DNA of 64,000 nt from Adiantum capillus-veneris (GCA_014529385.2 CM043955.1:144095640-144159639); one strand, 5' to 3'; numbered from the stretch's first letter, positions 9,782 through 19,600 are shown. Translations and numbers: made by a program. The notes: generated by a model from the letters alone, not told the origin.

Positions 9782-10372
9782 TGTAACAAATTGCTGATGG
9801 AGCCAACTTACAGATGTGGCCGAGGGGCATAAACCCTAAGAAGAACAAGTAATAGAAGAAGTCCTACCAACTTATGGAGACCCCGTTCGATGGGGCCCCA
9901 AGTGACACAAAGGATTAAAATAAATCAAGACCTGCACACACACAAACTGATGACGTGGCAGATTTTCGAAAATTGCGCTGGCATGATGACGTGACAGGCT
10001 GTACGGATTTCCGTAAATTACGTTGGCAGCTTTTGGCATTGCTTTTGGGACCAGAAGCTTCTGAGTTTTAAAGGCTTTTTATTGTAATTGCTTTTCAAGC
10101 CAAGGGCCTTTAAATATGAAGCTAGGGATCATTCTCTAGCATGCTTCCTGGAGAAGGTGCAGAGTCTGGAGTACCCGCTTGTACTGTGTTGATGCAATAT
10201 AAAGAAATACCGAAAGGGGCGCCAAGGTTTGGGGCCAATACTCTCTGGGGTGGAATTCCGCCACTCCGTGTCGCATGTCGTCTCTCTCTCTCTCAGTTCA
10301 GTTGTTATTGAAGTGCTAAAAGTCTGTTCAGTCTGCTCTTTTCTATTGGCACGTGGTGTCCGTCTTGTGACA
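9782..10372 (+). repeat. B-family LTR 1 of composite
   Basis: TGTAACAAATTGCTGATGGA to GTCTTGTGACA. Shorter than the LTR at 8943, with gaps in the first 100 bp. Carries the telobox-like AAACCCTAAG and the GAAATACCGAAAGGGGCGCC module. Confidence 0.9.
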
Positions 10373-10373
10373 G

Positions 10374-10385
10374 TGGTATCAGAGC
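10374..10385 (+). other. Primer binding site of composite
   Basis: TGGTATCAGAGC, one base after LTR 1. Confidence 0.9.
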
Positions 10386-10503
10386 ATCAGGCGGGTGCTT
10401 TTCTGAAAGCATACTGGTCCTACGAAAGAGCAGACAGAGCAAACCGCTCATGTCTTACAGGGCATAAGCCATTAAGATCACTTGCAAAAGAAGGATCCAT
10501 GAT

Positions 10504-10869
10504 TTGTTTCGAGTCACTGTTTTTCTCAGAGGCAAGGCCATGCAGATGTTGATAGCTACCAAGCAGCATACTCCAAGTACTTGGCAAGCTTTCACGAAAA
10601 ATTTTGCCAGAAGTTATATGGTTTCTGACATCTTCCTTCGGAGTGCAACTTCTGGCAGAGTGGGATATCCTGAAATGCTTGCCATGGAAACCCTAGTAGA
10701 TTATATCTTGAAATTTCACGACATCTCCCAGTAGATGTCTCTTCACGATCAGATGACCTTGGAGGTCCAGTGCGATTGCTATCTTGGGACTACCATCGCC
10801 GCCAAAGAAACACTGTTTGTCCAAGAGTTGATGGATTGTGTTGTGCTCGGCTACAACCCTATGGAATGA
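10504..10869 (+). pseudogene. Composite: gag-like fragment
   Basis: One frame runs from MFRVTVFLRGKAMQMLIATK through STWQAFTKNFARSYMVSDIF and MLAMETLVDYILKFHDISQ to a TAG at 10732-10734. The same frame then goes on with MSLHDQMTLEVQCDCYLGTT and AKETLFVQELMDCVVLGYNP to TGA at 10867-10869. The helical order (TWQAFTKNF, then YILKFHDIS) looks like the retrotransposon gag core, where W.F...F and EY...F are conserved. It is the better preserved of two B-family copies (other at 7735-8091). About 120 codons, far shorter than normal gag, with no downstream pol. Confidence 0.55.
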
Positions 10870-11147
10870 ACCTAACCCTAATTTTTTGGTGCAGGTTTCA
10901 GGATGGAAAGTCAGTCGACTTTTCGAGCTCGATTGATGTCGAGATTGCTCTTTAAAGTTTGAAATCTGTTTGAGAACTTATTTGGTGATCCTGTTTGGAA
11001 TTTGTTTTGAAATGGATGGTATCTGTTTTGAACCTGTCTTGGTGCCGATTTGAATTGTTTGACTCTGGTTTTAATACTGGTTTCAATGATTGGTGATTTT
11101 ACTCCCGAGTGGAGTAGTAAGAAATTATGTTTGAGAATGCTTGTTCA

Positions 11148-11500
11148 TACTCATGGCCCAAACCCTTGTGGTTATTTGTGGGGGTAGTATTGAATGATTG
11201 AAAAGTGCTGTTTTTTTACTCATGGCCCAGACCCTTGTGGTTATTTACGGGGGGAGTATTATTGTTGCGACTCCTGGCCCGGTCCTCGATGGTTATGCGG
11301 AAGGAGTATTAAGAAGTCTGAGCAGTGGTTACTCTCAGCACCTCTAAACGACGCAGGCTGCGGTTTGGGGGACGTTTGGTTGTAAAAGGCCTCTATATCT
11401 CCCGGCCCGGACCTTTTTAGGTTATGCGGGAGGAGTGATGAGGGAGTCGTTGAATATCTCCCGGCCCGGACCTTGTTAAGTTATGCGGGAGGAGTGTTCA
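11148..11500 (+). repeat. B family: array of hairpin-forming units
   Basis: Five related units start at about 11148, 11219, 11271, 11398 and 11457. Each has the plan CTCCCGGCCCGGACCT, a short T-rich loop, AGGTTATGCGGGAGGAG. CTCCCG pairs with CGGGAG and ACCT with AGGT, so every unit can fold as a stem-loop in RNA. The early units are looser (CTCATGGCCCAAACCC then GTGGTTAT). Spacers vary. Noncoding. Confidence 0.7.
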
Positions 11501-11875
11501 TCGACGACTTTATGTTTCTATGTCCTGTAACATGCATATGTGAGCATTTGTGTTGCATTGTGATGTGCCAACTACTGAATATTCCTGATTGGATGAGATT
11601 GCCTCGGTATGTAATTTTAGTGCATCAAGACACCCGTGGAAGATCAGTACGGTCTCGGTGTGATGGCTAATTTTACTACGCCGGAATATCAAGAGTTCCA
11701 ATCTGGACGAAAGGAGAAGATAACTCCTTGATCAAAACAGCCGAAAGGAGAAGCTAACTCCTTATAACAAAAAGAGCAAATTGAATGTCCCTTGGAATGA
11801 CCCTCGGAAAAAGAAGATTCAACTAACTTGAGTTGTTTTGCAAATATGCTGTAATCGCGGACGATTACTCTCTTT

Positions 11876-11888
11876 CAAGAAGGGGAGA
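11876..11888 (+). other. Polypurine tract, composite
   Basis: A purine tract (AAGAAGGGGAGA core) ends directly at the middle LTR; an identical core recurs before 12557. Confidence 0.8.
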
Positions 11889-12478
11889 TGTAACAAATTG
11901 CTGACATGTCAAAGCCACTGAAGAACGGAGCCAACCTGCACATCCCGGTCGAGAAGCCAAAACCCCCCACCAACTTACGAGACACCGTCGGATGGGGCCC
12001 AAGTGACATAAAGGCATTAAAAATAAAGCAGAACACACTCAAAAGACTTTGCACATCAAAATATGATGATGTGGCACATGTACGGACGTTTCGGAATTCG
12101 CGACAGATTTTTAGGCAAAATTCCGAAATTTTAGGAAAGTGATTTTTTGGGGTCAGCTTTTCATATTTGATGCTTTTAGGCTTTGGGCCTTTAAATATGA
12201 GCCTTGGGGGCCCTCTCTGACACTCTTTAGTGCGCAGATTGCACAGGAGGTGCTCCCCGGTTGTTCTACTTTGCGAATCAGAGGTAATATAAAGAAATAC
12301 CAAAAGGGGCGCCAAGGTTTGGGGCCAATACTTTCTGGGGTGGAATTCCGCCACTCCATGTCGCGTGTCGTCTCTCTCTCTCTCTCAATTCACTTGTTAT
12401 TGAACAGTTGTTATTGAAGTGCTAAAAGTCTGTTCAGTATGTTCTTTTCTATTATCACGTGGTGCCCTTCTTGTGACA
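11889..12478 (+). repeat. B-family LTR 2 of composite, diverged subtype
   Basis: TGTAACAAATTGCTGACATG to CTTCTTGTGACA. The first half differs strongly from other B LTRs (CCAAAACCCCCCACCAACTT in place of the telobox block), while the second half keeps the ATATAAAG box and GAAATACCAAAAGGGGCGCC module. Confidence 0.88.
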
Positions 12479-12556
12479 GTGGTTTCAGTGCTAACTTGAG
12501 TTGTTTTGAAGATATACTGTAATCGCGGACGATTACTCTCTTTCAAGAAGGGGAGA
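12479..12556 (+). other. Minimal internal region between two LTRs
   Basis: Only 78 bp: a damaged primer site (TGGTTTCAGTGC at 12480) joined directly to the last 60-70 bp before the polypurine tract. All coding sequence is missing, so this unit is LTR-PBS-PPT-LTR, the layout of a TRIM-like element. Confidence 0.8.
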
Positions 12557-13116
12557 TGTAACAAACTGCTGACGTGTCAAAGCCTAAAGAATGGAGCCAA
12601 CTTACAAATGTGGCCGAGGGGCCTAAACCCTAAGAAGAACAAGTAACAGAAGCAGTCCTACCAACTTATGGGGATCCCGTTCGATGGGGCCCCAAGTGAC
12701 ACAAAGGATTAAAATAAAGCAAGACCCGCACACACAAAAACTGATGACATGGCAGATTTTTAAAAATTACGTTGGCATGATGACGTGGCAGGCTGTACGG
12801 ATTTTCGCGTTTTGCGTTGGCTGATGATGTGGCAAGCTGTACGGATTTCCGTAAATTACGCTGACAGCTTTGGCATTGCTTTTTGGACCAGAAGCTTTTG
12901 AGTTTTAAAGGCTTTTTACTGTAACTGCTTTTCAAGCCAAGGGCCTTTAAATATGAGGCTAGGGCTCATTCTCTGGCATGCTTCCTAGAGAAGGTGCAGA
13001 GTCTGGAGTAGCGGCTTGTACTGTGTTGATGCAATAAAGAGAAATACCGAAAGGGGCGCCAAGCTTTGGGGCCAATACTCTCCAGGGTGGAATTCTGCCA
13101 CTCCGTGTCGCGTGTC

Positions 13117-13201
<85 letters not shown>

Positions 13202-13275
13202 CTGCATGTATTGAAGTGCTCAAAGTCTGTTCAGTCTGCTCTTTTCTATTGGCACGTGGTACCCGTCTTGTGACA
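12557..13275 (+). repeat. B-family LTR 3 of composite with expanded CT tract
   Basis: TGTAACAAACTGCTGACGTG to CCCGTCTTGTGACA. The CT run that is 5-8 units long in sister LTRs is expanded to about 40 units (13118-13197). The target duplication TCTCT follows. Confidence 0.9.
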
Positions 13276-13629
13276 TCTCTCTAGAAAATCGAGTAAAGAA
13301 ATTGAATTTCATCTAGTACAATCTCTTAGTCCTTCATAAGTCAAAGTCGCTTTCTCAGTCCGATAGTCAACCACGGCGTTGTTCTTGTGGCATCAAGGGA
13401 TTTCGAGGAGGACGTCACAACCTTCATAAGGGCGTTACGTAAAAGTCCTCGTCCCTAAACACCGCTGACAACATCCCGTCCAGGTGCCGCTAGAACTACC
13501 TCAGCCTGTCGAGCGTAAAACCAAATCAAGCCGCCAATTCAAGTGAAAAGAAGTTGGCCTTGGGCTCCTCCATCAAAGAAAATGAGGGCTTCTTGATCTT
13601 TCACTTTGCCCTAAGAGCGGCAAAGTTTT
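13276..13629 (-). pseudogene. J: protease region remnant
   Basis: The minus strand parallels element A 4380-4745 (linker around LTPQAEVVRLAPG and the segment after it). No protease active site can be read in one frame; short deletions and frame changes are frequent. It continues at 9781 after the composite insertion. Confidence 0.6.
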
Positions 13630-15100
13630 GTACTTTGGTTCATCTCATTCGGTTCGAGCCCCATGCAATGTGGTACCAATTATATTTTCATTTGCCTTTC
13701 TACCACATTACTCTGTTGCTCTAGAACTCTCTGGCTTGTCTTCAGTCTGTTCTCGCTGTGCCTTTTGCGGCACTTTGCGGAGATGTGTCCATATTCCCCA
13801 CAACCAAAGCACTTCCCCTCTTTGAGATAGATAGCCCTTTCTCTAAGAGTCAGTCAGGGACGTGTATCTTTCTCTTCTTTGTCCTAGGAACTGTTTCTCT
13901 TTCTACTTTCATTATGAGAGGTTTGTTGGGTTCTTTGAGTCAAGATCTCATCAGTGGGATAAGAATTTCCAAATGTATTGCAAAACCCCGTTTCGCATGA
14001 CCCATCAATTCTTGAATAGAATTCGACGTTTGTTCCGGGCAGTAGTCTCGGATCACTGTTTCTCTTTCTACTTTCATTATGAGAGGTCTGTTGGGTTCTT
14101 TGAGTCAAGATCTCATAAGTGGGATAAGAATTTCCAAATGTATTGCAAAACCCCGTTTCGCATGACCCATCTTCTTGAATAGAATTCGACGTTTGTTCCA
14201 GGCAGTAGTCTCGGATCACTGTAGGGAGTCCGCAACAAAACCGCTCAATTTGTTCCTTAAAGAGACCTTAAATGAAGAGGTTGGTAGAAAAGACTTCCAA
14301 AACTCTCTCACAATAAGCGTCCAAAGAATCTCCCTTGGTCATCCGAAGATGATTCCAAGCGGTTCGTATATCTCATTCGTACTCCCAAGTCAGCCAAGAA
14401 GAAATAAAGAGCCTTTTGAATTTCAAACATTTAATTGGAGCTTCCTTCCTCCAAAGAAGAGTGGACCATCATGTTCGAGAATTTCTTGTGAAGAAAGATG
14501 CAACCCTCCTAATCTTGGAGTGCTCTGAGTAGTGCCCTTCAGAGAAGGCTATGTCAAACTACTAAATGAAGGCCAAAGCCCTCGGAGCATCTTAGAACCC
14601 AAAAAAGGATCCAAATTGAATCGATTGTCCACCTTCTTTAAATTCTTTCGTTTTCTTGCTCGTCTTCGAGGAAGTCATATTGGTTGGCTCTGTAGAAGTG
14701 CTTCTTTTCAAGAGTGCTTGTCCATGTCTTTCTGCGAGTACAAGTTCCGCTTTTCTGCACTCGTCTGTCTTTTCGGCTTTCCTCCCTACTTGAGAGAAGC
14801 AGCAATGGCCACAAGCCATCTTGAGTAAATCTTGTAATTCTTCAGACGTTTCGCCAATCTCGAGTCCCTGGAGTACTTAATCAATTTGTTCACACGTGTC
14901 AATCTGCACTTGACGTTTTTTCTCTGTTCTGGCAAACTTGTTCGAAAAAAATTTGCCCAAATCTTCATTCTTTTATTCAGTTCCCGCGCCACATCTTCAA
15001 CTTTTATTGCCTTCCCATTGAGAGGTGTCATCTTTGTCAGATTCTTCACGAAACCCATGTGTAATCTAGGATTCTTTATGGCTTTATGTCCCATAGACAG
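13630..15100 (-). pseudogene. J: gag with zinc knuckle, broken
   Basis: On the minus strand the zinc knuckle CFGCGEYGHISAKC lies near 13765-13810. Upstream of it the gag core appears as VIRDYCLEQTSNSIQEDGSC (13884-14219) and KEFKEGGQSIQFGSFFGF (14592-14660). The Lys/Arg-rich N-terminal part is at 14786-15094. The segment 13891-14220 is a tandem duplication of gag sequence. Frameshifts separate nearly every block. The primer site and LTR follow at 15247-15819, in the expected order for a minus-strand element. Confidence 0.75.
13891..14220 (-). repeat. 165-bp tandem duplication in J gag
   Basis: The segment beginning CTGTTTCTCTTTCTACTTTC occurs at 13891 and at 14056, nearly identical. It repeats part of the gag C-terminal half. 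Confidence 0.9.
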
Positions 15101-15246
15101 AGCGATGAAGACGGGAGCGCGCCCAATGCACGATGTATTAAGGGTGGGAGTAGCTAGTAAGTCCGGGGTCGGGGCACGAAGATTCTATCCCAAAAGCTAT
15201 ATGCGCTACAAAAAGGATCGGATCCTCCGTAGAAGAATCTATCTGT

Positions 15247-15258
15247 GCTCTGATACCA
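15247..15258 (-). other. Primer binding site of J
   Basis: Reverse complement of GCTCTGATACCA gives TGGTATCAGAGC, one base from the LTR. Confidence 0.88.
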
Positions 15259-15259
15259 C

Positions 15260-15819
15260 TATAACAAACTTGGACACCCCAAGTCAAGATTCTACCCCGA
15301 CACAACAGAGATCCACTTCAAAACAATTCAGAAAGATGACACGGCCCAGCGTAGTTCCGTGCCCAAAGGTATTGGCCTCAAAGACTAGCGCCCCTTTCGG
15401 TAATTCTTTTTATATTAATCTGTGTTCAAAGTACAAGACAGTCGGGGGTGCTCACTCTCAGACTCTGCGTCTAGATGCTCTGGGAAGTGAGGCCCATCCA
15501 ACTTATCTATTGGTACAAAGGATGTCCAAAAGCAAAGCCCCAAAATCTTTTAAAATGAAAAGCTTCTCAACTCCAAAAGCTTCTCAAAATTAAAGCATAA
15601 TGCCCAAAAGTTGGCCAGCGTAATTTCCGGAATTCCGTACGGCTTGTCAACCCAAAAAGTGGAGCGTCCGTACTATTGTCCGTACAGTCTACCACATCAG
15701 CATGTCAACACGTTTTGCAACAGATTTTCTGTTGGTTGCCACGTCAGCTCGTCGGTGCATTTCAGGCAATAGGGTGTGTGTGTATGTCCGAGGGCCAACC
15801 ACGTCACCAATATGTGACA
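15260..15819 (-). repeat. 5' LTR of element J (560 bp)
   Basis: On the minus strand it starts TGTCACATATTGGTGACGTG and ends GTGTCCAAGTTTGTTATA, paralleling LTR A (start TGTCAC, end CCAAGTCTGTTACA). It contains the shared module as GAATTACCGAAAGGGGCGCT near 15370-15410. No matching right-hand target duplication can be tested because the other LTR is outside the window. Confidence 0.8.
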
Positions 15820-15845
15820 GGAGACTTCAAAGGAGAGCTCTAATC

Positions 15846-16058
15846 ATGCGTTTCCCATCCATGGAGGCAAAGAAAGACTTCTTGAAGAAGCGTCCTACAC
15901 TAAAGAAAACGGGCATATTCCTTGGTGATGACCTCACACTCTCACAACTTGCTCATATAAAAGAAGTTATGCCCGAGATAATAACAACTCGAGAAAAGGG
16001 GAAAGTGGCCTTCTACAGGGATGGACGAGTGGTTATTCTGGAGAAGCGCCCCGCATGA
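15846..16058 (+). pseudogene. LINE ORF1 C-terminal part
   Basis: Seventy codons from MRFPSMEAKKDFLKKRPTLK to EKRPA and a stop. The run GIFLGDDLTLSQLAHIKEVM, then REKGKVAFYRDGRVVILEKR, matches the C-terminal part of plant and animal LINE ORF1 proteins, where a short helix after a DDLT motif is followed by an Arg-rich strand. ORF1 binds the LINE RNA. The upstream part is missing because the J LTR begins 26 bp before this ATG. The stop sits 30 bp before the endonuclease start, a usual ORF1-ORF2 spacing. Confidence 0.6.
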
Positions 16059-16088
16059 CAACGCAGGACCTGTGGGACCACACTCAGA

Positions 16089-16699
16089 GTGGCTACATGG
16101 AATTGTAATGCATCTTTGCGCCTTGATGTAGGGGCCTTTGAGGATAGTTTCACAAGGAGGGACATCATTTTCTACTCTGAGACGCATCACACCCCAGGGA
16201 TGTCCATGCCACATGTAAGCGGATACAGATGGGAGACAGCTTGCAGACAGGAGACTCGATCAAAGCACAGAGGACGAGGTTCAAGAGAGTGGCAATCTTA
16301 TTCAGGGAGGAGTTACAACCTCTGATACATATAGCTCGGAGGAATGAACATGCTAGGTATATGTGGGTGAGATTGAAGGCAAGGACAAGTAGATACCTCT
16401 ACATCGCTATTTGCTATTTCCCTCCTAGTACGTCAGTATATGCATCACCTAGAGAACAGTCCCCCTTCTCTATTTTGGATGATGATATATGAGAGCTTTC
16501 CAAGGATGGTGACATTATTATCTTGGGGGATTTCAATACTAGGACTAGTCCCCCTTCTCTATTTTGGATGATGATATATGAGAGCTTTCCAAGGATGGTG
16601 ACATTATTTCAATACTAGGACTGCCCATCACCAAACAGTATTCTACGATACCTCAGAGGAGTTGATGCGAGAGCTTGATATTACAGAAATGGGCCTGTC
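16089..16699 (+). pseudogene. LINE ORF2 endonuclease, N-terminal half
   Basis: MATWNCNASLRLDVGAFEDS opens an AP-type endonuclease (the Asn in WN is the first catalytic position), followed by RRDIIFYSETHHTPGMSMPH with the catalytic Glu in SETH. A frame change near 16230 leads on. IIILGDFNTRT near 16510-16545 is the GDFN catalytic motif. This enzyme nicks target DNA to start target-primed reverse transcription. An 89-bp tandem duplication and stops break the frame, and the solo LTR at 16700 cuts it. Confidence 0.7.
16458..16636 (+). repeat. 89-bp tandem duplication in the endonuclease
   Basis: AGTCCCCCTTCTCTATTTTG starts at 16458 and again at 16547. The second copy is shortened just before the ACTAGGACT end. 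Both lie over the GDFN-encoding segment. Confidence 0.88.
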
Positions 16700-17224
16700 T
16701 GTCACAAACTGCTCACGTGTCAGCCTAAAGAATGGATCCAACTTGCAAATGCTGGCCGAGGGGCCTAAACCCTAAGAAGAACAAGTAACAGAAGAAGAAG
16801 TCCTACCAACTTATGGGGACCCCGTTCGATGGGGCCCCAAGCGACAAAGGATTAAAATAAAGGACCAGCACACACACACACACAAAAAAAAAAAACTGAT
16901 GACGTGGCAGATTTTCAAAAATTGCGCTGGCTGATGACGTGGCAGGCTGTACGGATTTCCGCAAATACGTTGGTAGCTTTTTGGCTTTGCTTTTGGATCA
17001 AATGCTTTTGAGTTTGAAGGCTTTTCACTATAATTGCTTTTTAGGCCAAGGGCCTTTAAATATGAGGTTAGGGCTCATTCTCTGGTATGCTTCCTGGAGA
17101 AGGTGCAGAGTCTGGAGTCCCGGCTTGTACTGTGTTGATGCAATATTAAGAAATACCGAAAGAGGCACCAAGGTTTGGGGCCAATACTCTCTGGGTGGAA
17201 TTCCGCCACTCCGTGTCGCGTGTC

Positions 17225-17265
<41 letters not shown>

Positions 17266-17337
17266 ATTGTTAATGAAGTGCTAAAAGTTTGTTCAGTCTG
17301 TTCTTTTCTATTGGCACGTAGTGCCCGTCTTGTGACA
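16700..17337 (+). repeat. Solo LTR of family B
   Basis: TGTCACAAACTGCTCACGTG to CCGTCTTGTGACA with no internal sequence. Flanked by CTGTC at 16695-16699 and 17338-17342. Carries a (CT)n tract at about 17226-17259. The LINE endonuclease reading resumes after it. A solo LTR of this kind arises by recombination between the two LTRs of a full element. Confidence 0.92.
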
Positions 17338-17840
17338 CTGTCTAGATTATCACAAGATGAGGAGCACACTAAGTATGGCAGATACTTGATTGATATGGGA
17401 ACTGCACATGGATTGGCCATTTTGAATGGCCTACAAAGATTCCTTGCAGCAGGTGATTTTACATGCTTTCCACATCGGCATGGCCACAATCCTGAACATA
17501 CTCTAGGTTTCAAGAAAACCCTCATACATGGCTCTATTAAACATCATAGCAAGAGGCTTTGCAAGCATACTCTTGCATGAATGAAGTGCTGCTACAAGAC
17601 CATCATGATCCTACGCTCCTTGTCTTCATCCTAATAATGGCTTTCCTTACCCTCTCAGCAATAAAGAAAGTACATGTCATTGGGCATGCCTATGGAGGGT
17701 CAGGCAAAGGTGGTTGCCCATATGCTGTAGAGAGATGTAGAAAATTCCCCCCATGTCTCTGTGGAAGTGAAGACTGGCGGTGGAGAGCGCTCATGGAAAA
17801 GCCTCATGCCTCACTGGAGTCCCGACTTATAAACAACTGA
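17338..17840 (+). pseudogene. LINE endonuclease C-terminal part
   Basis: Read from 17340: GRYLIDMGTAHGLAILNGLQ and FLAAGDFTCFPHRHGHNPEH. The pattern (leucine-rich helix, ILNG, then FTCF near the end) matches the last strands of LINE AP endonucleases. The usual final SxxDY/SDH motif is not intact; the text after HGHNPEHTLGF drifts out of frame. Confidence 0.55.
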
Positions 17841-17849
17841 TACAGATCA

Positions 17850-18200
17850 CGCTCTAAATGAGACACGTAAGCCCTCTTCTTTCGTCGCACTAGGCAGCGA
17901 AAGATAATCCGTGATCGTCTATGTCTAGTAGTACCCATGAGCACCTCTCTTCTATAATCTCATCCTCGTCTCTCTACACTCCTCATCATACCAATGGCTC
18001 CCTCGAGGCATGCTCCCAGATCGTCTACGTGTAGGCTGGCTGTGGGGATATGCCTCTGATGCTGCATCATGGAGCATCTCTGTCAGAATCTGGGTGAGCT
18101 CATCTAGTGGTCGTCTTGGCTCGAGTGCATAGCTGCCTGTATATCTCATCAATGTACACTAGATCCGTCTCCCTCGTGAAGTATACGAGTATGTGTGGAG
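17850..18200 (-). pseudogene. Inverted LINE segment (linker before RT)
   Basis: On the minus strand 17952-18152 reads TEMLHDAASEAYPHSQPTRR and GSHWYDEECRETRMRL. The WYDEEC...R motif is typical of the linker between endonuclease and RT in LINEs, but all flanking LINE parts are on the plus strand. The segment therefore appears inverted in place. The exact breakpoints cannot be fixed by eye. Confidence 0.5.
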
Positions 18201-18459
18201 ACCTCTCCCAATGGAGCTATGCTAAACTAGAACGATAGAGTGAAAGACACGATAGTATGATCGACTACTACCCCAACCAGCCTAGTTCCCACCATGGAAT
18301 CCTAAAAGGAAGGAATGAGTCCTGGCAGAGTCATAACATAATCCATTGTACTAGCCCTATCTTCAAGTCGGGAGATCCTATGCCCGCACCATCATGGTTG
18401 GTCACACTCTGGCTAGGCTATATGCATCAATTCTTGAGCATGAGTTAAGTAGATTCTCA

Positions 18460-18740
18460 GAGAGAGGGCATACGAGCAACAGGACAGGCAAGGTTTAGGA
18501 GAGGTTTCTCCAATCTTGATCAGATTTTGATGCTCAGAGCCATTATTGAGGAGGGTAGACACCATGGTAGGAGGATTTATTGTAGCTTTGTGAATTTCCG
18601 CAAAGCATTTGATACAGTGCCACGAGCCAAACTCATACCCAGATTGCAAGAGATGGGGGTGCCCATAGATACGAGATTGACCAGAGCCTATGCAGCATTG
18701 GGGAGACTTGAGAGGATATATTCGCAGGTCCAGTTCTAGG
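18460..18740 (+). pseudogene. LINE reverse transcriptase fingers/palm
   Basis: Across a frame change, GQARFRRGFSNLDQILMLRA is followed by IIEEGRHHGRRIYCSFVNFR and KAFDTVPRAKL. This is the LINE RT motif set (GFR.G.s..DQi..Lr, then vDf.KAFDtv). The expected Asp of the FVDFRKAFD box reads FVNFRKAFD here, a D to N change at one acidic position. The later YADD box was not found; the segment after 18740 jumps to the C-terminal region. RT copies the LINE RNA at the nick. Confidence 0.7.
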
Positions 18741-18749
18741 AACCTCGGA

Positions 18750-19600
18750 CAAAGCCTTGGCTCTTTGACACTTTGGTCACTTCGGCCATGCTGTACGGAG
18801 TGGAGATATGGGGCCCCTTAGTTGATCATCATAGCAGAGCTGGCGATACTAATGGATGGAGATGTATGGAAAGGCCCTTGATGTCTATGATTTTTCGAAT
18901 GATTAGGGCCAAGGCCTCAGTACCACATGACATTGTTAGGGCGGAGCTCGCTGCTCCTACATTAGTAATGAAGGCACTCACTCGATCAGTATCATTTTTG
19001 CATAGCACCTGGGAGGCTAGGCTCTCCCTAGAGACAGATATGCTCGATTAGCACTAGAGTCTTCGCGACAACTGGCATTGCAGGGAGATAGGTCATGTTG
19101 GTATGCAAAGATGGCATCTTGGTTTCAGTTACATGGCTTTAGTATGGACCGCCTATCCCCATTTCAGTACTCTCTGGATGCACCCTCCATCTTCCTCACT
19201 AGGGCAAAGATTACCAAGCTCATCAGACAGGACTTGATTCAGCTGGATACAAAGAAGACATGGATACAGCCTACACATGAGTTGGGTACGAAGATGGCTT
19301 TCTATAGAGAGCAATGAGCATCTTCTCCAGCTTACGGAGGATGGTTTTGTGATCAGACCAAGATACATGGATACCACGGGATACAATGTGCTATTGGTCA
19401 GATACACACATCCTCACGTCAGCTAGAGATCGAGACAGGTAGTTTTAGAGGAGTACCCGCTGAGTCCAGGATTTGTCAGGTGTACCAGATAGAGCCCGAG
19501 ACAGAGCTACATTACATGTCACTGCCTAGTATACTATGAGATGTGAGACAGCTCTCACTGTCTATTCAGAGAGGGTTTTGGACCACTTTCTAGAGTCATG
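18750..19600 (+). pseudogene. LINE ORF2 C-terminal region
   Basis: FDTLVTSAMLYGVEIWGPLV (near 18755-18815) matches the common l..LlYG.EiWg motif following LINE RT. Further on is RAKITKLIRQDLIQLDTKKT (19200-19260) and, in another frame, RCETALTVYSERVLDHFLES (about 19538-19600). These fit the variable C-terminal domain that ends LINE ORF2. Several stops. Confidence 0.55.

Larger units (their letters stand above)
9782..13275 (+). mobile_element. Composite B-family insertion with three LTRs
   Basis: LTR 9782-10372, internal 10373-11888, LTR 11889-12478, very short internal 12479-12556, LTR 12557-13275. The whole block is bounded by TCTCT at 9777-9781 and 13276-13280, so it behaves as one insertion. 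The flanking J sequence joins cleanly when it is removed. The middle LTR is clearly diverged from the outer two, so the array cannot be simple duplication of one LTR. Recombination between related elements, or copying of two packaged RNAs, could create it. Confidence 0.88.
1..15819 (-). mobile_element. Ty3/gypsy retrotransposon J, split by two nested insertions
   Basis: Minus-strand LTR retrotransposon in three pieces: 13276-15819 (LTR, primer site, gag, protease), 9619-9781 (protease to RT linker) and 1-1526 (RT, RNase H, start of integrase). The reading of pol resumes across both gaps: minus-strand residues just before the gap at 9619 and just after 1526 form the usual Ty3 N-terminal RT run ending in SNQPPYCVSRAQ. 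The gaps are filled by B-family insertions flanked by short target duplications. The 3' half (rest of integrase, 3' LTR) lies beyond the left edge. Coding regions hold frameshifts and stops, so it is dead. Its gag and pol resemble element A closely enough to be the same lineage. Confidence 0.9.

Noticed and set aside
12966-13284. Long open frames rich in Ser-Leu or Arg-Glu over CT/GA tracts (also at 20027-20341, 23053-23565, 25057-25260, 25666-26059)
   Set aside because: They are translations of dinucleotide microsatellites. At 23053-23565 only the LisH exon part is taken as coding; the rest is intron.
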